From NCBI GenBank assembly GCA_000973525.1, contig CP004391.1, forward strand, positions 1,636,001 through 1,700,000: a stretch of 64,000 nt of DNA, given 5' to 3'. Below, piece by piece: positions 1-8,794 of the stretch. The DNA comes from Pasteurella multocida subsp. multocida OH4807. Its GTDB lineage: Bacteria > Pseudomonadota > Gammaproteobacteria > Enterobacterales > Pasteurellaceae. Each line of letters starts with the position of its first letter. Within the stretch, counting starts at the first letter, position 1. Position numbers and translations under genes: made by a program. The notes under the pieces are model-generated. The model was not told where the DNA came from and ran no database searches. It saw nothing but the letters and a program-made list of their open reading frames with translations.

Positions 1-139
1 ATAATTATCCTAACTAGATTTACACTGTGAAAATAGGCGCATAATGCGTCTATTTTTATTTGTTCTGAAAACTAAACTTTGGCTATTTTTTCCCCTTCCC
101 CTATAATGAAATTCACGCAAGCTGAAATAAGGAGCGATT

Positions 140-1255
140 ATGTACTATATCGGTGTAATGTCTGGCACAAGTTTAGACGGTGTAGATTTGGCGTTAATGG
201 ATTTTTCCTGTGAGCAACCACAACTGATCCATTCTGATTTTTACCCTATGCCACCCGCAATACGGCAACAGATTTCCGCATTATGTAATTCGGGCGAAAC
301 TACCTTGCAAGCCTTAGGCGAGTTAGATCATCAGCTTGGTTTGCTCTATACCGACTGTATAAAACAGTTTTTACAAAAATATCAGCTTTCACCTGAACAA
401 ATCACTGCGATTGGTTGCCACGGGCAAACCGTTTGGCATTCCCCAAATAGCCAATACCCGTTCACAATGCAAATTGGCGATGCCAACTTAATCGCAGCGA
501 AAACAGGCATCACAACAGTGGCGGATTTCCGTCGTAAAGATATGGCATTTGGCGGGCAAGGTGCGCCATTAGTGCCAGCGTTTCACCAAGCACTATTCCT
601 CAAACCAGAGCAAGCCACAGTGGTGTTAAATGTGGGCGGTATCAGCAATATTTCTCGTCTTTTACCGAATGAAGAAGTGCTCGGTTATGACACAGGCCCA
701 GGCAATACCTTGTTAGATGCGTGGATCGAAAAACATCAAGGCAAAGCCTATGATAAAAACGCTGAATGGGCGAAATCCGGTCAAGTGAATACTGACCTAC
801 TGGCAGATTTACTCGATGAACCCTTCTTTGCACTTCCACCACCGAAAAGCACAGGGCGAGAATTATTTAACCTAGCTTGGCTTCATAAAAAATTAGAAAA
901 ACACACCGCACTTTTACCGCAAGACGTGCAAGCCACCCTTGTGGAACTCACTGCACAAAGCATTGTGGATCAGCTCAATCAGATTAAAACGGATTTAGCA
1001 CGCCACTTATTAGTGTGCGGCGGTGGCGTAAAAAACAGCTTATTAATGGAACGCCTCACAGCTTTATTACCTCAATGGCAAGTCCAAACCACCAATGACT
1101 ACGGTTTAGATGCAGACTATGTCGAAGCCGCCGCTTTTGCGTGGCTCGCCTACCAACGCCTCAACAACCTGCCCGCCAATTTGCCAAGTGTCACCGGCGC
1201 CAGTGCGGTCAGTTTGGGGGCAATTTATCCAAAAGAAAGCACTATATCTCAATAA
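140..1255 (+). CDS. anmK: Anhydro-N-acetylmuramic acid kinase
   Basis: This 371-aa protein belongs to the AnmK family. The enzyme opens and phosphorylates 1,6-anhydro-MurNAc to MurNAc-6-phosphate in cytoplasmic recycling of cell-wall muropeptides. The N-terminal MSGTSLDG motif (about residues 8-15), the [10 protein letters not shown] segment near residue 140 and the GGGVKN ATP-site glycines near residue 295 are all visible, and the length is normal. The start is supported by AAGGAG seven bases upstream. The usual partner murQ is not next to it here; the next element is CRISPR array 1. Confidence 0.95.
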   Translation: MYYIGVMSGTSLDGVDLALMDFSCEQPQLIHSDFYPMPPAIRQQISALCNSGETTLQALGELDHQLGLLYTDCIKQFLQKYQLSPEQITAIGCHGQTVWHSPNSQYPFTMQIGDANLIAAKTGITTVADFRRKDMAFGGQGAPLVPAFHQALFLKPEQATVVLNVGGISNISRLLPNEEVLGYDTGPGNTLLDAWIEKHQGKAYDKNAEWAKSGQVNTDLLADLLDEPFFALPPPKSTGRELFNLAWLHKKLEKHTALLPQDVQATLVELTAQSIVDQLNQIKTDLARHLLVCGGGVKNSLLMERLTALLPQWQVQTTNDYGLDADYVEAAAFAWLAYQRLNNLPANLPSVTGASAVSLGAIYPKESTISQ

Positions 1256-1264
1256 AATCCCCAT

Positions 1265-1293
1265 TTCCCCCTCTTATTACATAAGGGGGAAAA
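1265..1293. terminator. Hairpin between anmK and CRISPR array 1
   Basis: TTTCCCCC pairs with GGGGGAAA around a partly paired loop (TCTTATTACATA). It lies just after the anmK stop codon and beyond the leader-distal end of array 1, so it could end transcription from either side. The run of T after the stem is weak on both strands, so the role is inferred. Confidence 0.4.
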
Positions 1294-1372
1294 CACCTGC
1301 AACACACTGCACAGTATTTCACTGAACACCGCTAGCGATGCTATTAATTTGGTGCTCTGAGCGAGACTTATC

Positions 1373-2420
1373 TTTCTAAGCTGCCTATACGATGGTTAAC
1401 TTTTCTGGATTATCCTTTAAGTCCTGATGTCTTTTCTAAGCCATCTATACGGCAGTGATGGCTGATAGCCGCTGCCAGTGTGCGTGAAAAGCTTTCTAAG
1501 CTGCCTATACGGCAGTGATGCTTTGGCAAACCCAAAATCAAGACCATAATATTTTCTAAGCTGCCTATACGGCAGTGATGATTTAATCGGTCATTTAGAA
1601 CAAATTGGCGTTTTTCTAAGCTGCCTATACGGCAGTGATGGCGTTGCATCGTTCAGTCTAACAATGGCATACTTTCTAAGCTGCCTATACGGCAGTGATG
1701 TCTGTGCTTTGTGATTAGGGATTTTAATTTAATTTCTAAGCTGCCTATACGGCAGTGATGTTGCATATAAGAGAGCAATGGCAGGTGACAGTTTTCTAAG
1801 CTGCCTATACGGCAGTGATGTAGAGCTTTGATTGATCATATCAGCACGGATTTTTCTAAGCTGCCTATACGGCAGTGATGTTAGGATAGTTAACTCAGTT
1901 GGTAGAGTGGCTTTTCTAAGCTGCCTATACGGCAGTGATGGATTTATAATGATTGAAAAAGTCAAAACTGGATTTCTAAGCTGCCTATACGGCAGTGATG
2001 TCTGTTTGTCTTTTTCTTTCTCATCGACTAACTTTCTAAGCTGCCTATACGGCAGTGATGCTACCCCTTTAAAAGTAGTCAATGATGGGCTATTTCTAAG
2101 CTGCCTATACGGCAGTGATGCCGACTTGCTCAAAAACGTTAGCAGACTGCAATTTCTAAGCTGCCTATACGGCAGTGATGATACGCTGTCATACCAACAT
2201 TAGAACGAGTAATTTCTAAGCTGCCTATACGGCAGTGATGCGCTTTCTGCTTGTGTTTTTGCTTTTGGTTTCTTTCTAAGCTGCCTATACGGCAGTGATG
2301 CATTGCAGTAAAAGAAAAGGCAAGTGATAGTTTTTCTAAGCTGCCTATACGGCAGTGATGGTGGTGGTCGTGCATATCTCGTTGGTGAAAAATTTCTAAG
2401 CTGCCTATACGGCAGTGATG
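1373..2420 (-). CRISPR. Type I-F CRISPR array 1: 18 repeats, 17 spacers, transcribed leftward
   Basis: 28-bp repeats start every 60 bp from 1373 to 2393, and all 17 spacers are 32 bp. Sixteen repeats are identical. Read on the minus strand each repeat contains the stem CTGCC-GTATA-GGCAG followed by the 8-nt handle CTTAGAAA, which is the classical I-F (Cas6f) architecture, but it begins CATCA where array 2 begins GTTAA. The two leftmost repeats (1373-1400 and 1433-1460) are reciprocal hybrids with the array 2 repeat type. The leader lies on the right (2421-2563), so the left end is the oldest. The spacer at 1881-1912 resembles a tRNA gene. Apparent proteins read through the array are repeat artefacts. 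Confidence 0.98.
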
Positions 2421-2563
2421 TAAAGCAGTGTCATTCACCCCCCTTAATCTATCACGTTTTAGCTTATTTTACAGACAAAACTCTTTTTTTCAGAGATAAA
2501 CATAACCCTTTGATCTTATTGACTTAAAAAGACCCTAAGAAAAAAGGGTTATTTTAATAGAAA
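2421..2563 (-). promoter_or_regulatory. Leader of CRISPR array 1
   Basis: This A+T-rich stretch lies between the first repeat and the srmB stop codon. It contains ATAACCCTTTGATCTTATT at 2502-2520 and AAAGGGTTAT at 2543-2552. These two inverted elements recur in the array 2 leader at exactly the same spacing, beginning 81 bp after the last repeat base in both. On the minus strand the first element contains ATCAAAGGGTTA, close to the IHF consensus. The leader role is inferred from position, repeat polarity and this conservation. Confidence 0.75.
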
Positions 2564-3895
2564 TTAGGACTCAAGTTGATGAACTTGTCCGCTGGGTTGA
2601 CGTCGCTTACCAATATTTTTCGTATCTTTATGACGTAATTTGACTTTTTTCTGCTGAGTTTGCTTCTGTTTCTCTTCACGTTTCGCTTTAATACGTGCTT
2701 TTTGTTTTTTACTTACTGTTTTGACTTCGCCATCTTTAGGTGCCTTAGTGCGAGGCTCCAAGCCGTCAATCACACGTGCTTTTAATAATTCTTCTGTATA
2801 ACGTTTGATTTTACCAAGTAATTTATAGTCATGAGCCTCCACAAAAGAAACTGCCACGCCTTTTTTACCTGCACGCGCGGTACGTCCAATACGGTGTAAA
2901 TATGTATCCGCACTATATGGCAAATCAAAATTCATGACATGGCTGACATCGTCAATATCAATTCCTCGTGCTGCGACATCTGTTGCAACAAGTACTGTCA
3001 CAATGCCCTTTTTCAACTTATCAATCGCATTATTACGTTGCGTTTGTGCCATTTCGCCTTCTAAATATGTAGAACGAATACCACGTTTACGCAAGGTTTC
3101 CGAAAGCGCTCGCACATCTTCACGACGACGAACAAAAACAATGCCTCGAGTCACCTGCTCCGTATCAATGAAACGCGCTAATAATTTAACTTTATGTTCA
3201 TTACTATCCGCATGGTAAAACCATTGTTGGATTTTTTTACGTTCACGTCGACTTGGTTCAGCTTCAATTTTCACTGGATCTGTTAATAACCGCCCAGCAA
3301 AATCCGCCAATAACTCGCCTTCTAACGTAGCAGAGAACAACAAGGTTTGTTTACGCCAACGTGTTTCTGCCGCAATTTTTTCTGCATCCTGACCGAACCC
3401 CATCTGTAACATACGATCCGCTTCATCAAAAATCAAAATCTCAACAGAACGACAATCAAAATTTTCTTCTTTGATGTATTGCAATAAACGTCCTGGGGTA
3501 GCGACAACAATATCTTGGTTTTTATTAAAGACTTCCCCATGGTTCTGATATGCCACACCGCCCGTTATTGTCGCGATACTCAAGTGTGTAAATTCTGCCA
3601 AGGCTTCTGCTTGCTTTGCGACCTGCATCGCGAGCTCACGTGTCGGCGTTAAGACTAACACGCGAGGGGCGCCTGGTTTACGGCGTGGATAATCTAATAA
3701 ATGCTGAATCGCAGGTAACAAAAAAGCGGCAGTCTTACCCGTTCCTGTTGGCGCTGACCCAAGCACATCACGCGCCTCCATCGCGGCAGGGATGGTTTCT
3801 TGCTGAATGGCAGTCGGTCGGGTATAGCCTTTTTTTGCAAGTGCATTTAAAAGAGCAGGATCAAGATCAAGGTCGTCAAAAGTTGCTGATGTCAT
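2564..3895 (-). CDS. srmB: ATP-dependent DEAD-box RNA helicase SrmB
   Basis: This 443-aa helicase acts early in 50S ribosomal subunit assembly. Motifs visible in order are the Q-motif region, Walker A APTGTGKT (48-55), PTRELA (84-89), DEAD (157-160), SAT (188-190), and HRIGRTARAG near residue 335. A Lys/Arg-rich tail follows, as expected for RNA contacts. The sequence is close to E. coli SrmB throughout. The gene is divergent from trmN6, the same arrangement as srmB/yfiC in E. coli. Its stop codon lies 11 bp from the conserved leader block of CRISPR array 1, so array transcripts could include read-through from this gene. Confidence 0.96.
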   Translation of the reverse strand: MTSATFDDLDLDPALLNALAKKGYTRPTAIQQETIPAAMEARDVLGSAPTGTGKTAAFLLPAIQHLLDYPRRKPGAPRVLVLTPTRELAMQVAKQAEALAEFTHLSIATITGGVAYQNHGEVFNKNQDIVVATPGRLLQYIKEENFDCRSVEILIFDEADRMLQMGFGQDAEKIAAETRWRKQTLLFSATLEGELLADFAGRLLTDPVKIEAEPSRRERKKIQQWFYHADSNEHKVKLLARFIDTEQVTRGIVFVRRREDVRALSETLRKRGIRSTYLEGEMAQTQRNNAIDKLKKGIVTVLVATDVAARGIDIDDVSHVMNFDLPYSADTYLHRIGRTARAGKKGVAVSFVEAHDYKLLGKIKRYTEELLKARVIDGLEPRTKAPKDGEVKTVSKKQKARIKAKREEKQKQTQQKKVKLRHKDTKNIGKRRQPSGQVHQLES

Positions 3896-4004
3896 AAGTA
3901 TGGGTTTCTATCATTAAAAAATTGTGGCAGATTATACCGCACTTTGCACGCGTTGCGAAATCAAGGCAAAATGCACAATAATCTGCTTCATGTTAAGGGA
4001 ATCT

Positions 4005-4718
4005 ATGTCAGCAAAACAAACGGGGTTCACGTTTAAACAATTTCACATTAACCACGATAGATGTGCCATGAAAGTCGGCACAGACGGTGTGTTATTAGGC
4101 GCTTGGGCTGATATCAGTCAGGCTCAACGTATTTTAGACTTAGGTACTGGCACAGGACTCATTGCGCTAATGCTCGCACAGCGTAGTACTGAAAAAAGTG
4201 TAATCCATGCCGTAGAATTAGATCCAGCCGCGTTTTTACAAGCTCAAGAGAATATTCAACAATCCAAATGGGCGACTAAAATTCACCTACACCAACAAGA
4301 CATTGCCCATTTTTGCACTCACACCGTGGAAAAATTTGACTTAATTGTGGCAAATCCACCTTATTTTATACCTGGCGTCGATTGTGGGAGCCAACAACGT
4401 AATTTAGCACGTTATACAACATCACATAGCCATTTAGATTGGCTCAACTTCGCGGCTAAGTGTGTGAACCCATTGGGTAAAATTAGTATAGTACTTCCAT
4501 TTAATGCAGGTGAAATCTTATTAAAACAAACCGCACTTCCTTGTATTGAACGTTGTGACATCATGACTAAAATCGATAAAGCGCCACAACGTTTACTCTT
4601 GACGTTTGCACAACAACCCCAACCATTAAAACAAAGTCAGGTGATTATTTATGACAAAAATAATCAATATCATCCAAGCTTCATTCAACTCACAAGCGCG
4701 TTTTATTTAAAGTATTGA
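4005..4718 (+). CDS. trmN6: tRNA1(Val) (adenine37-N6)-methyltransferase
   Basis: This 237-aa class I SAM-dependent methyltransferase of the YfiC/TrmN6 family makes m6A37 in tRNA1(Val). The SAM loop [12 protein letters not shown] and the catalytic N6-methylase signature NPPYF (in IVANPPYF) are visible. The frame is open upstream to 3924. I place the start at 4005 because AAGGGA sits five bases before it and because [15 protein letters not shown] matches the usual N-terminus. Family length is about 240 aa. It is divergent from srmB and ends just before CRISPR array 2. Confidence 0.93.
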   Translation: MSAKQTGFTFKQFHINHDRCAMKVGTDGVLLGAWADISQAQRILDLGTGTGLIALMLAQRSTEKSVIHAVELDPAAFLQAQENIQQSKWATKIHLHQQDIAHFCTHTVEKFDLIVANPPYFIPGVDCGSQQRNLARYTTSHSHLDWLNFAAKCVNPLGKISIVLPFNAGEILLKQTALPCIERCDIMTKIDKAPQRLLLTFAQQPQPLKQSQVIIYDKNNQYHPSFIQLTSAFYLKY

Positions 4719-4744
4719 TAAGACAAGATCGTCTCTCAACTTAA

Positions 4745-6092
4745 TAACACTGCCATCTATACGATGGTTAACATTGTGATCAGCTTGTGCCAGACGGATT
4801 CGGCTTTCTAAGCCATCTATACGATGGTTAACTAGAAAACGCCTAGATGATGCGACTTATCGTTTTTCTAAGCCATCTATACGATGGTTAACTCGAATAA
4901 TGTCCCCACTGCTTGAAAAAATGATTTCTAAGCCATCTATACGATGGTTAACGAAGAAGAAAATTTTGTTGTGATTCACGTTTGTTTCTAAGCCATCTAT
5001 ACGATGGTTAACTTTTGGGTTGCAGTAGGCAATTAAAAAAAAGGTTTCTAAGCCATCTATACGATGGTTAACGGTTTCGTGCGCGATTGGTATCAACAAG
5101 AATTTTTCTAAGCCATCTATACGATGGTTAACGGATTAAAGCGTTTGGTGAGATTACTAACGCTTTTCTAAGCCATCTATACGATGGTTAACGGCAAGCA
5201 AGTCGTATCATTGCAGTTGAATTGTTTCTAAGCCATCTATACGATGGTTAACCACCATTTCGCTTAAGGTAGCTGATTGATTCATTTCTAAGCCATCTAT
5301 ACGATGGTTAACATAGATTGCCAAACCTTACTCGTTTTAATGTTTTTCTAAGCCATCTATACGATGGTTAACGCAGCAAACGCGATCAGACAGATTGCGA
5401 GAAATTTCTAAGCCATCTATACGATGGTTAACACCTAAAGGATGTGCCGACTATCAGGCTGATATTTCTAAGCCATCTATACGATGGTTAACTCGTATAT
5501 ATAGAAGGAAAAGATAACTATATGTTTCTAAGCCATCTATACGATGGTTAACTGAAACTCGATCAGAAACAGAAAACCGATGGCTTTCTAAGCCATCTAT
5601 ACGATGGTTAACAACTCAGGTACTGATTCAGCATTAGTCATGCATTTCTAAGCCATCTATACGATGGTTAACTGGTTGATAACCGAAAGAGTAGTACCTT
5701 GGAATTTCTAAGCCATCTATACGATGGTTAACTTGTAGTATTGATACCTGTTTCCGCTAAAGCATTTCTAAGCCATCTATACGATGGTTAACGAGCAGAT
5801 AAAATGAAAAGCGAACTACTAATTTTTCTAAGCCATCTATACGATGGTTAACATCAAAATGTTGGAAATTACGCGGGAAGAATTTTTCTAAGCCATCTAT
5901 ACGATGGTTAACAGTAGATGATGACAAATATAAAACTTGAAATTTTTCTAAGCCATCTATACGATGGTTAACACTTGAACATCTCCATTTTCATGACACA
6001 AGAATTTCTAAGCCATCTATACGATGGTTAACTATAACAATCTGCCTCTTTGTCAATATAAAAATTTCTAAGCCATCTATACGATGGTTAAC
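4745..6092 (-). CRISPR. Type I-F CRISPR array 2: 23 repeats, 22 spacers, transcribed leftward
   Basis: 28-bp repeats start every 60 bp from 4745 to 6065, with 32-bp spacers throughout. Twenty-two repeats are identical. The leftmost (4745-4772) keeps the hairpin but has five changes in the part that gives the 5' handle, which is normal decay at the leader-distal end. On the minus strand the stem is CCATC-GTATA-GATGG followed by CTTAGAAA. Compared with array 1 the loop and handle are the same, the outer and closing C-G pairs are kept, and the three middle pairs are all replaced by other complementary pairs. The array lies directly downstream of csy4 on the same strand. Confidence 0.98.
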
Positions 6093-6232
6093 TATATAAC
6101 ATAATCAAAATCAGTTTATTCTTCAATTTGTTAAAGAACATATACAAGAAAACCCCTTTTCTCTAAGACATTTATAACCCTTTGATCTTATTAGTAAATT
6201 CTACCAGTCAGAAAAAAGGGTTATAAATAGGG
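6093..6232 (-). promoter_or_regulatory. Leader of CRISPR array 2
   Basis: This segment lies between the newest repeat and the csy4 stop codon. ATAACCCTTTGATCTTATT is at 6174-6192 and AAAGGGTTAT at 6215-6224, the same two elements and spacing as in the array 1 leader. The 81 bp next to the repeat is unlike array 1. On the minus strand a possible promoter is TTGAAG, 17 bp, TATGTT close to the first repeat. The conserved block starts only 9 bp after the csy4 stop. Confidence 0.75.
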
Positions 6233-6793
6233 TTAGAAGTGTGGCACTGTAGCGGTATTGCTTAGCCCATAGCTGTTAAATGGTGCAATATAAGGAGTAA
6301 CCGTTTTATTGACTTTTACTGCTAAGATAAAACGTTGATTCGTGCTAGCACTTTTTAAATGAACATGTGGAAAATAAGGGGTATTTTGTTGATGTTGTAT
6401 CATTTCATCACGAACGCCCTCATGCCATTTATTAATACGTTTTAAAAACTTCTCCGTACGACGAATCGCACTTTGTCCCTTGCGGTGAACACGGCTATAA
6501 CAACGATATTCGGTCACAAAAGGCGTTTCATTCACACCACTGATCAAGGCATAATCCTGTAATCCTGCTTGCAATAAGTGTTGATAAAGCTGTTGACAAT
6601 CATCTTCACTCCCAAAAATACGCAAGATACCGCCAAGAGTCCGCCCTAAACCATAAGCAGGAAAAGCTACCCCAATACGCCCATTAAAGTGCGGTAGAAA
6701 CTTATGCAAAAGTTGTATACAATGTCCCACCACTTCACTTTGTAGCATATCCATTTGCGGAATCGCTTTCAGTTCAATGTAATGGCTTGTCAT
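6233..6793 (-). CDS. csy4: CRISPR-associated endoribonuclease Cas6f/Csy4
   Basis: This 186-aa Cas6f cuts the pre-crRNA at the 3' base of each repeat hairpin and stays bound to the crRNA 3' end. It aligns well with P. aeruginosa Csy4 (187 aa). His30 corresponds to catalytic His29, Ser148/Ser150 lie in KSAST as in the reference, an Arg-rich helix lies at about 101-119, and the C-terminus YGLSNTATVPHF matches the family ending. The residue equivalent to Gln104, which reads the base pair above the cut, is His103 here. This enzyme would have to process two different stems. It is the last gene of the csy operon, starting 2 bp after csy3. It contains an uptake sequence at about 6689. Confidence 0.95.
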   Translation of the reverse strand: MTSHYIELKAIPQMDMLQSEVVGHCIQLLHKFLPHFNGRIGVAFPAYGLGRTLGGILRIFGSEDDCQQLYQHLLQAGLQDYALISGVNETPFVTEYRCYSRVHRKGQSAIRRTEKFLKRINKWHEGVRDEMIQHQQNTPYFPHVHLKSASTNQRFILAVKVNKTVTPYIAPFNSYGLSNTATVPHF

Positions 6794-6795
6794 GT

Positions 6796-7800
6796 TTATT
6801 CCTTACCGCTTTCACCAAAGACACCACCGCGGATTAAAACACTCATCACATAATGCTGTTGTTCAATACTTGGCGCTTCACCTTTTAACACCCAATTATC
6901 AAACAATGTATAAAAATCTGCTTTCGCTTTAGGCTGACGAAATGCCGTACCCAATGTTGTCACAGCACCATAAGGTTCTGCTGCAATCGGAAAAGCAACG
7001 TCATCCGCATACCAAGTATCAATCGTACGAATCGCATTCCCCACTTTTTGTGAGTGCATACCCGCTTTTTGATTGATTTCATACAGAATTTTACTTTTAC
7101 GATTTGTCGTCGAACTATCTAATACCAGCTCTTGTGATGGGTATACTTCTTGTCCATAACCCATATTCGCGTAAGCCGTGACATATAAAATCACAAATTT
7201 CTCACCAAGCAAGCCCGCTTTGATTTCATCTGCAATCCATTGGATCTTGCTATCGTCATACGCAAAGCTATTTAATGAAAATTGTTTCGCATCATCAAAA
7301 TGAATGCTTTCCTCACCACATTTCACTTCAATCCGAATATGTTCAGCGCCCATACGATTACGCCATAACCAACGTGCATTGATGATATTCATCGCATAAC
7401 GTTTCGCCAGCTCATCAACGCCTGTGTTGCTTAAATATTGCTGTACTGTCGCCATGACCTGCTGTTGATACGTCTGGTTATTACAGACATTCGGTTGTCC
7501 CGTAAATGCAAGAACTTTCATACTAAAGCTAGCGACTAAAGTGTCTTTATCATTATCTAACGTCGCTACATCAACACGCTGTAAATTGGGTTTTTCCGTT
7601 TCCGCATCCAATTTCGTCGGTTCATTCTTAATCGCATTTTTAAGACGGTTAGAAATCGTCCCGCGTACTGACTTTTCACGAATACGCAGAGCAATAGGCT
7701 CGTCCTTGTCATTTTTACTGTCTTTTTGACTAAAGATCGCATCTGAAATATCTAAATTACGTTCAAATGCTAATACGCTTGGGGTTGATAACTTACTCAT
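6796..7800 (-). CDS. csy3: Type I-F Cascade backbone protein Cas7f/Csy3
   Basis: This 334-aa Csy3 family protein forms the six-subunit backbone that coats the crRNA spacer in the I-F surveillance complex. The start (LSTPSVLAFERNLDISDA) and the segment ARWLWRNRMGAEHI near residues 146-159 are typical of Csy3, and the length is normal (about 340). Its start codon overlaps the csy2 stop by one base (TAATG), implying coupled translation. Base composition resembles csy2 and csy4. Confidence 0.94.
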   Translation of the reverse strand: MSKLSTPSVLAFERNLDISDAIFSQKDSKNDKDEPIALRIREKSVRGTISNRLKNAIKNEPTKLDAETEKPNLQRVDVATLDNDKDTLVASFSMKVLAFTGQPNVCNNQTYQQQVMATVQQYLSNTGVDELAKRYAMNIINARWLWRNRMGAEHIRIEVKCGEESIHFDDAKQFSLNSFAYDDSKIQWIADEIKAGLLGEKFVILYVTAYANMGYGQEVYPSQELVLDSSTTNRKSKILYEINQKAGMHSQKVGNAIRTIDTWYADDVAFPIAAEPYGAVTTLGTAFRQPKAKADFYTLFDNWVLKGEAPSIEQQHYVMSVLIRGGVFGESGKE

Positions 7801-8786
7801 TATGGTTCTCCTTGTGAAATCAGATAAAGGTTATTTTGTGGTGCGCGATAGCGCCAAAAGCATTGGGAAAGATCATCAGGTAAGCTAAATGGGAAAACCC
7901 ATTTACCTAAACTATAAATCGTTTCAACATATTGACTTGGATACACTGTCGTACGGCAGTGTTGTAACTGGCCCGCATCAAACAAAGGGGAAATGGCTTG
8001 ATACCCCACAGGAATAGGCACTAACCAGCCTCGATCCTGTTTCACACTGTAGGTTTGCCAATCGACTGATGATGCGTTCGGGTGAGCAGGAATATGATGC
8101 AATGTTGCCATTTCTAATAATGCATCCAATGCGGTAGCATCTGGCTGCGCTTGCAGCGTGGAATGTGGTATATTGCCATCTTCATCCAATAACCCCGCCC
8201 GTAACCCTGTTTTTAATTCTTCTGTAATATTGACTAACTCATTCGTTGCTTGCATCAATACAAACGCAGGCATTAACGCAAACGGAATATCCCGTTCTTC
8301 TGCTAAATGAAATAACTGTACTTCACCGATCTCCAATACTGAACCGCCAGCAATACGTTGCTTCCATAATAATTCTTTACATTCTTGTAAAAATTGTTGT
8401 GTCGTTTCACTTTGTTTATCGCCTAATGCATTATATAACTGTTGCTCAGGCACTCTCACTTCTACGACTAACGAAACATCTAAATGGATTTTCCCTTCTT
8501 CAATAATAGAAGCAGATTTACCATCTCGTTTGATTGGATTACGGGTTTGCTTAAAAGTACGGTCAGAAAATTGCGAACTTTGATAAGTTTGGAGCTCATA
8601 ATCATGACACGCCACTATCACGCCACCTAATTGCACATTATGATGAGTCAACTTGCGACTCAGTGCATGAATAGCGCCAGTAAACCCTGTCAATGCTGGA
8701 AAACCGTAACTTAACGGACCAGAAATCGCATTCGCCCCCTGGAGTTTAATGTGATCGAATAAAATATAGTAATCAGTTTGAAACAT
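7800..8786 (-). CDS. csy2: Type I-F Cascade protein Cas5f/Csy2
   Basis: This 328-aa Csy2 family protein pairs with Csy1 to hold the crRNA 5' handle and form the tail of the I-F complex. The N-terminal pattern YYILFDHIKLQGANAISGP and the segment LTGFTGAIHALSRKL (about residues 32-46) are characteristic. It begins 8 bp after the end of csy1 and overlaps csy3 by one base, so it sits in a tight operon. The size is normal for the family. Confidence 0.94.
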   Translation of the reverse strand: MFQTDYYILFDHIKLQGANAISGPLSYGFPALTGFTGAIHALSRKLTHHNVQLGGVIVACHDYELQTYQSSQFSDRTFKQTRNPIKRDGKSASIIEEGKIHLDVSLVVEVRVPEQQLYNALGDKQSETTQQFLQECKELLWKQRIAGGSVLEIGEVQLFHLAEERDIPFALMPAFVLMQATNELVNITEELKTGLRAGLLDEDGNIPHSTLQAQPDATALDALLEMATLHHIPAHPNASSVDWQTYSVKQDRGWLVPIPVGYQAISPLFDAGQLQHCRTTVYPSQYVETIYSLGKWVFPFSLPDDLSQCFWRYRAPQNNLYLISQGEP

Positions 8787-8794
8787 ATCTCCTC

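Noticed and set aside
1410..2438. Apparent repeat-rich proteins (HHCRIGSLE, SLPYRQLR and FLSCLYGSD motifs) on both strands
   Set aside because: These are the CRISPR repeats of array 1 read as codons. The 60-bp period is a multiple of three, so frames stay open by chance.
3924..4004. Longer N-terminus for trmN6
   Set aside because: The extension does not match the family and has no ribosome site; the ATG at 4005 does.
4857..5099. Apparent protein with VNHRIDGLE repeats
   Set aside because: Same artefact from the repeats of array 2.
1373..6092. Spacers matching other parts of this window (self-targeting)
   Set aside because: I compared spacers with the window by eye and saw no match. A proper search of the full genome is needed before excluding it.
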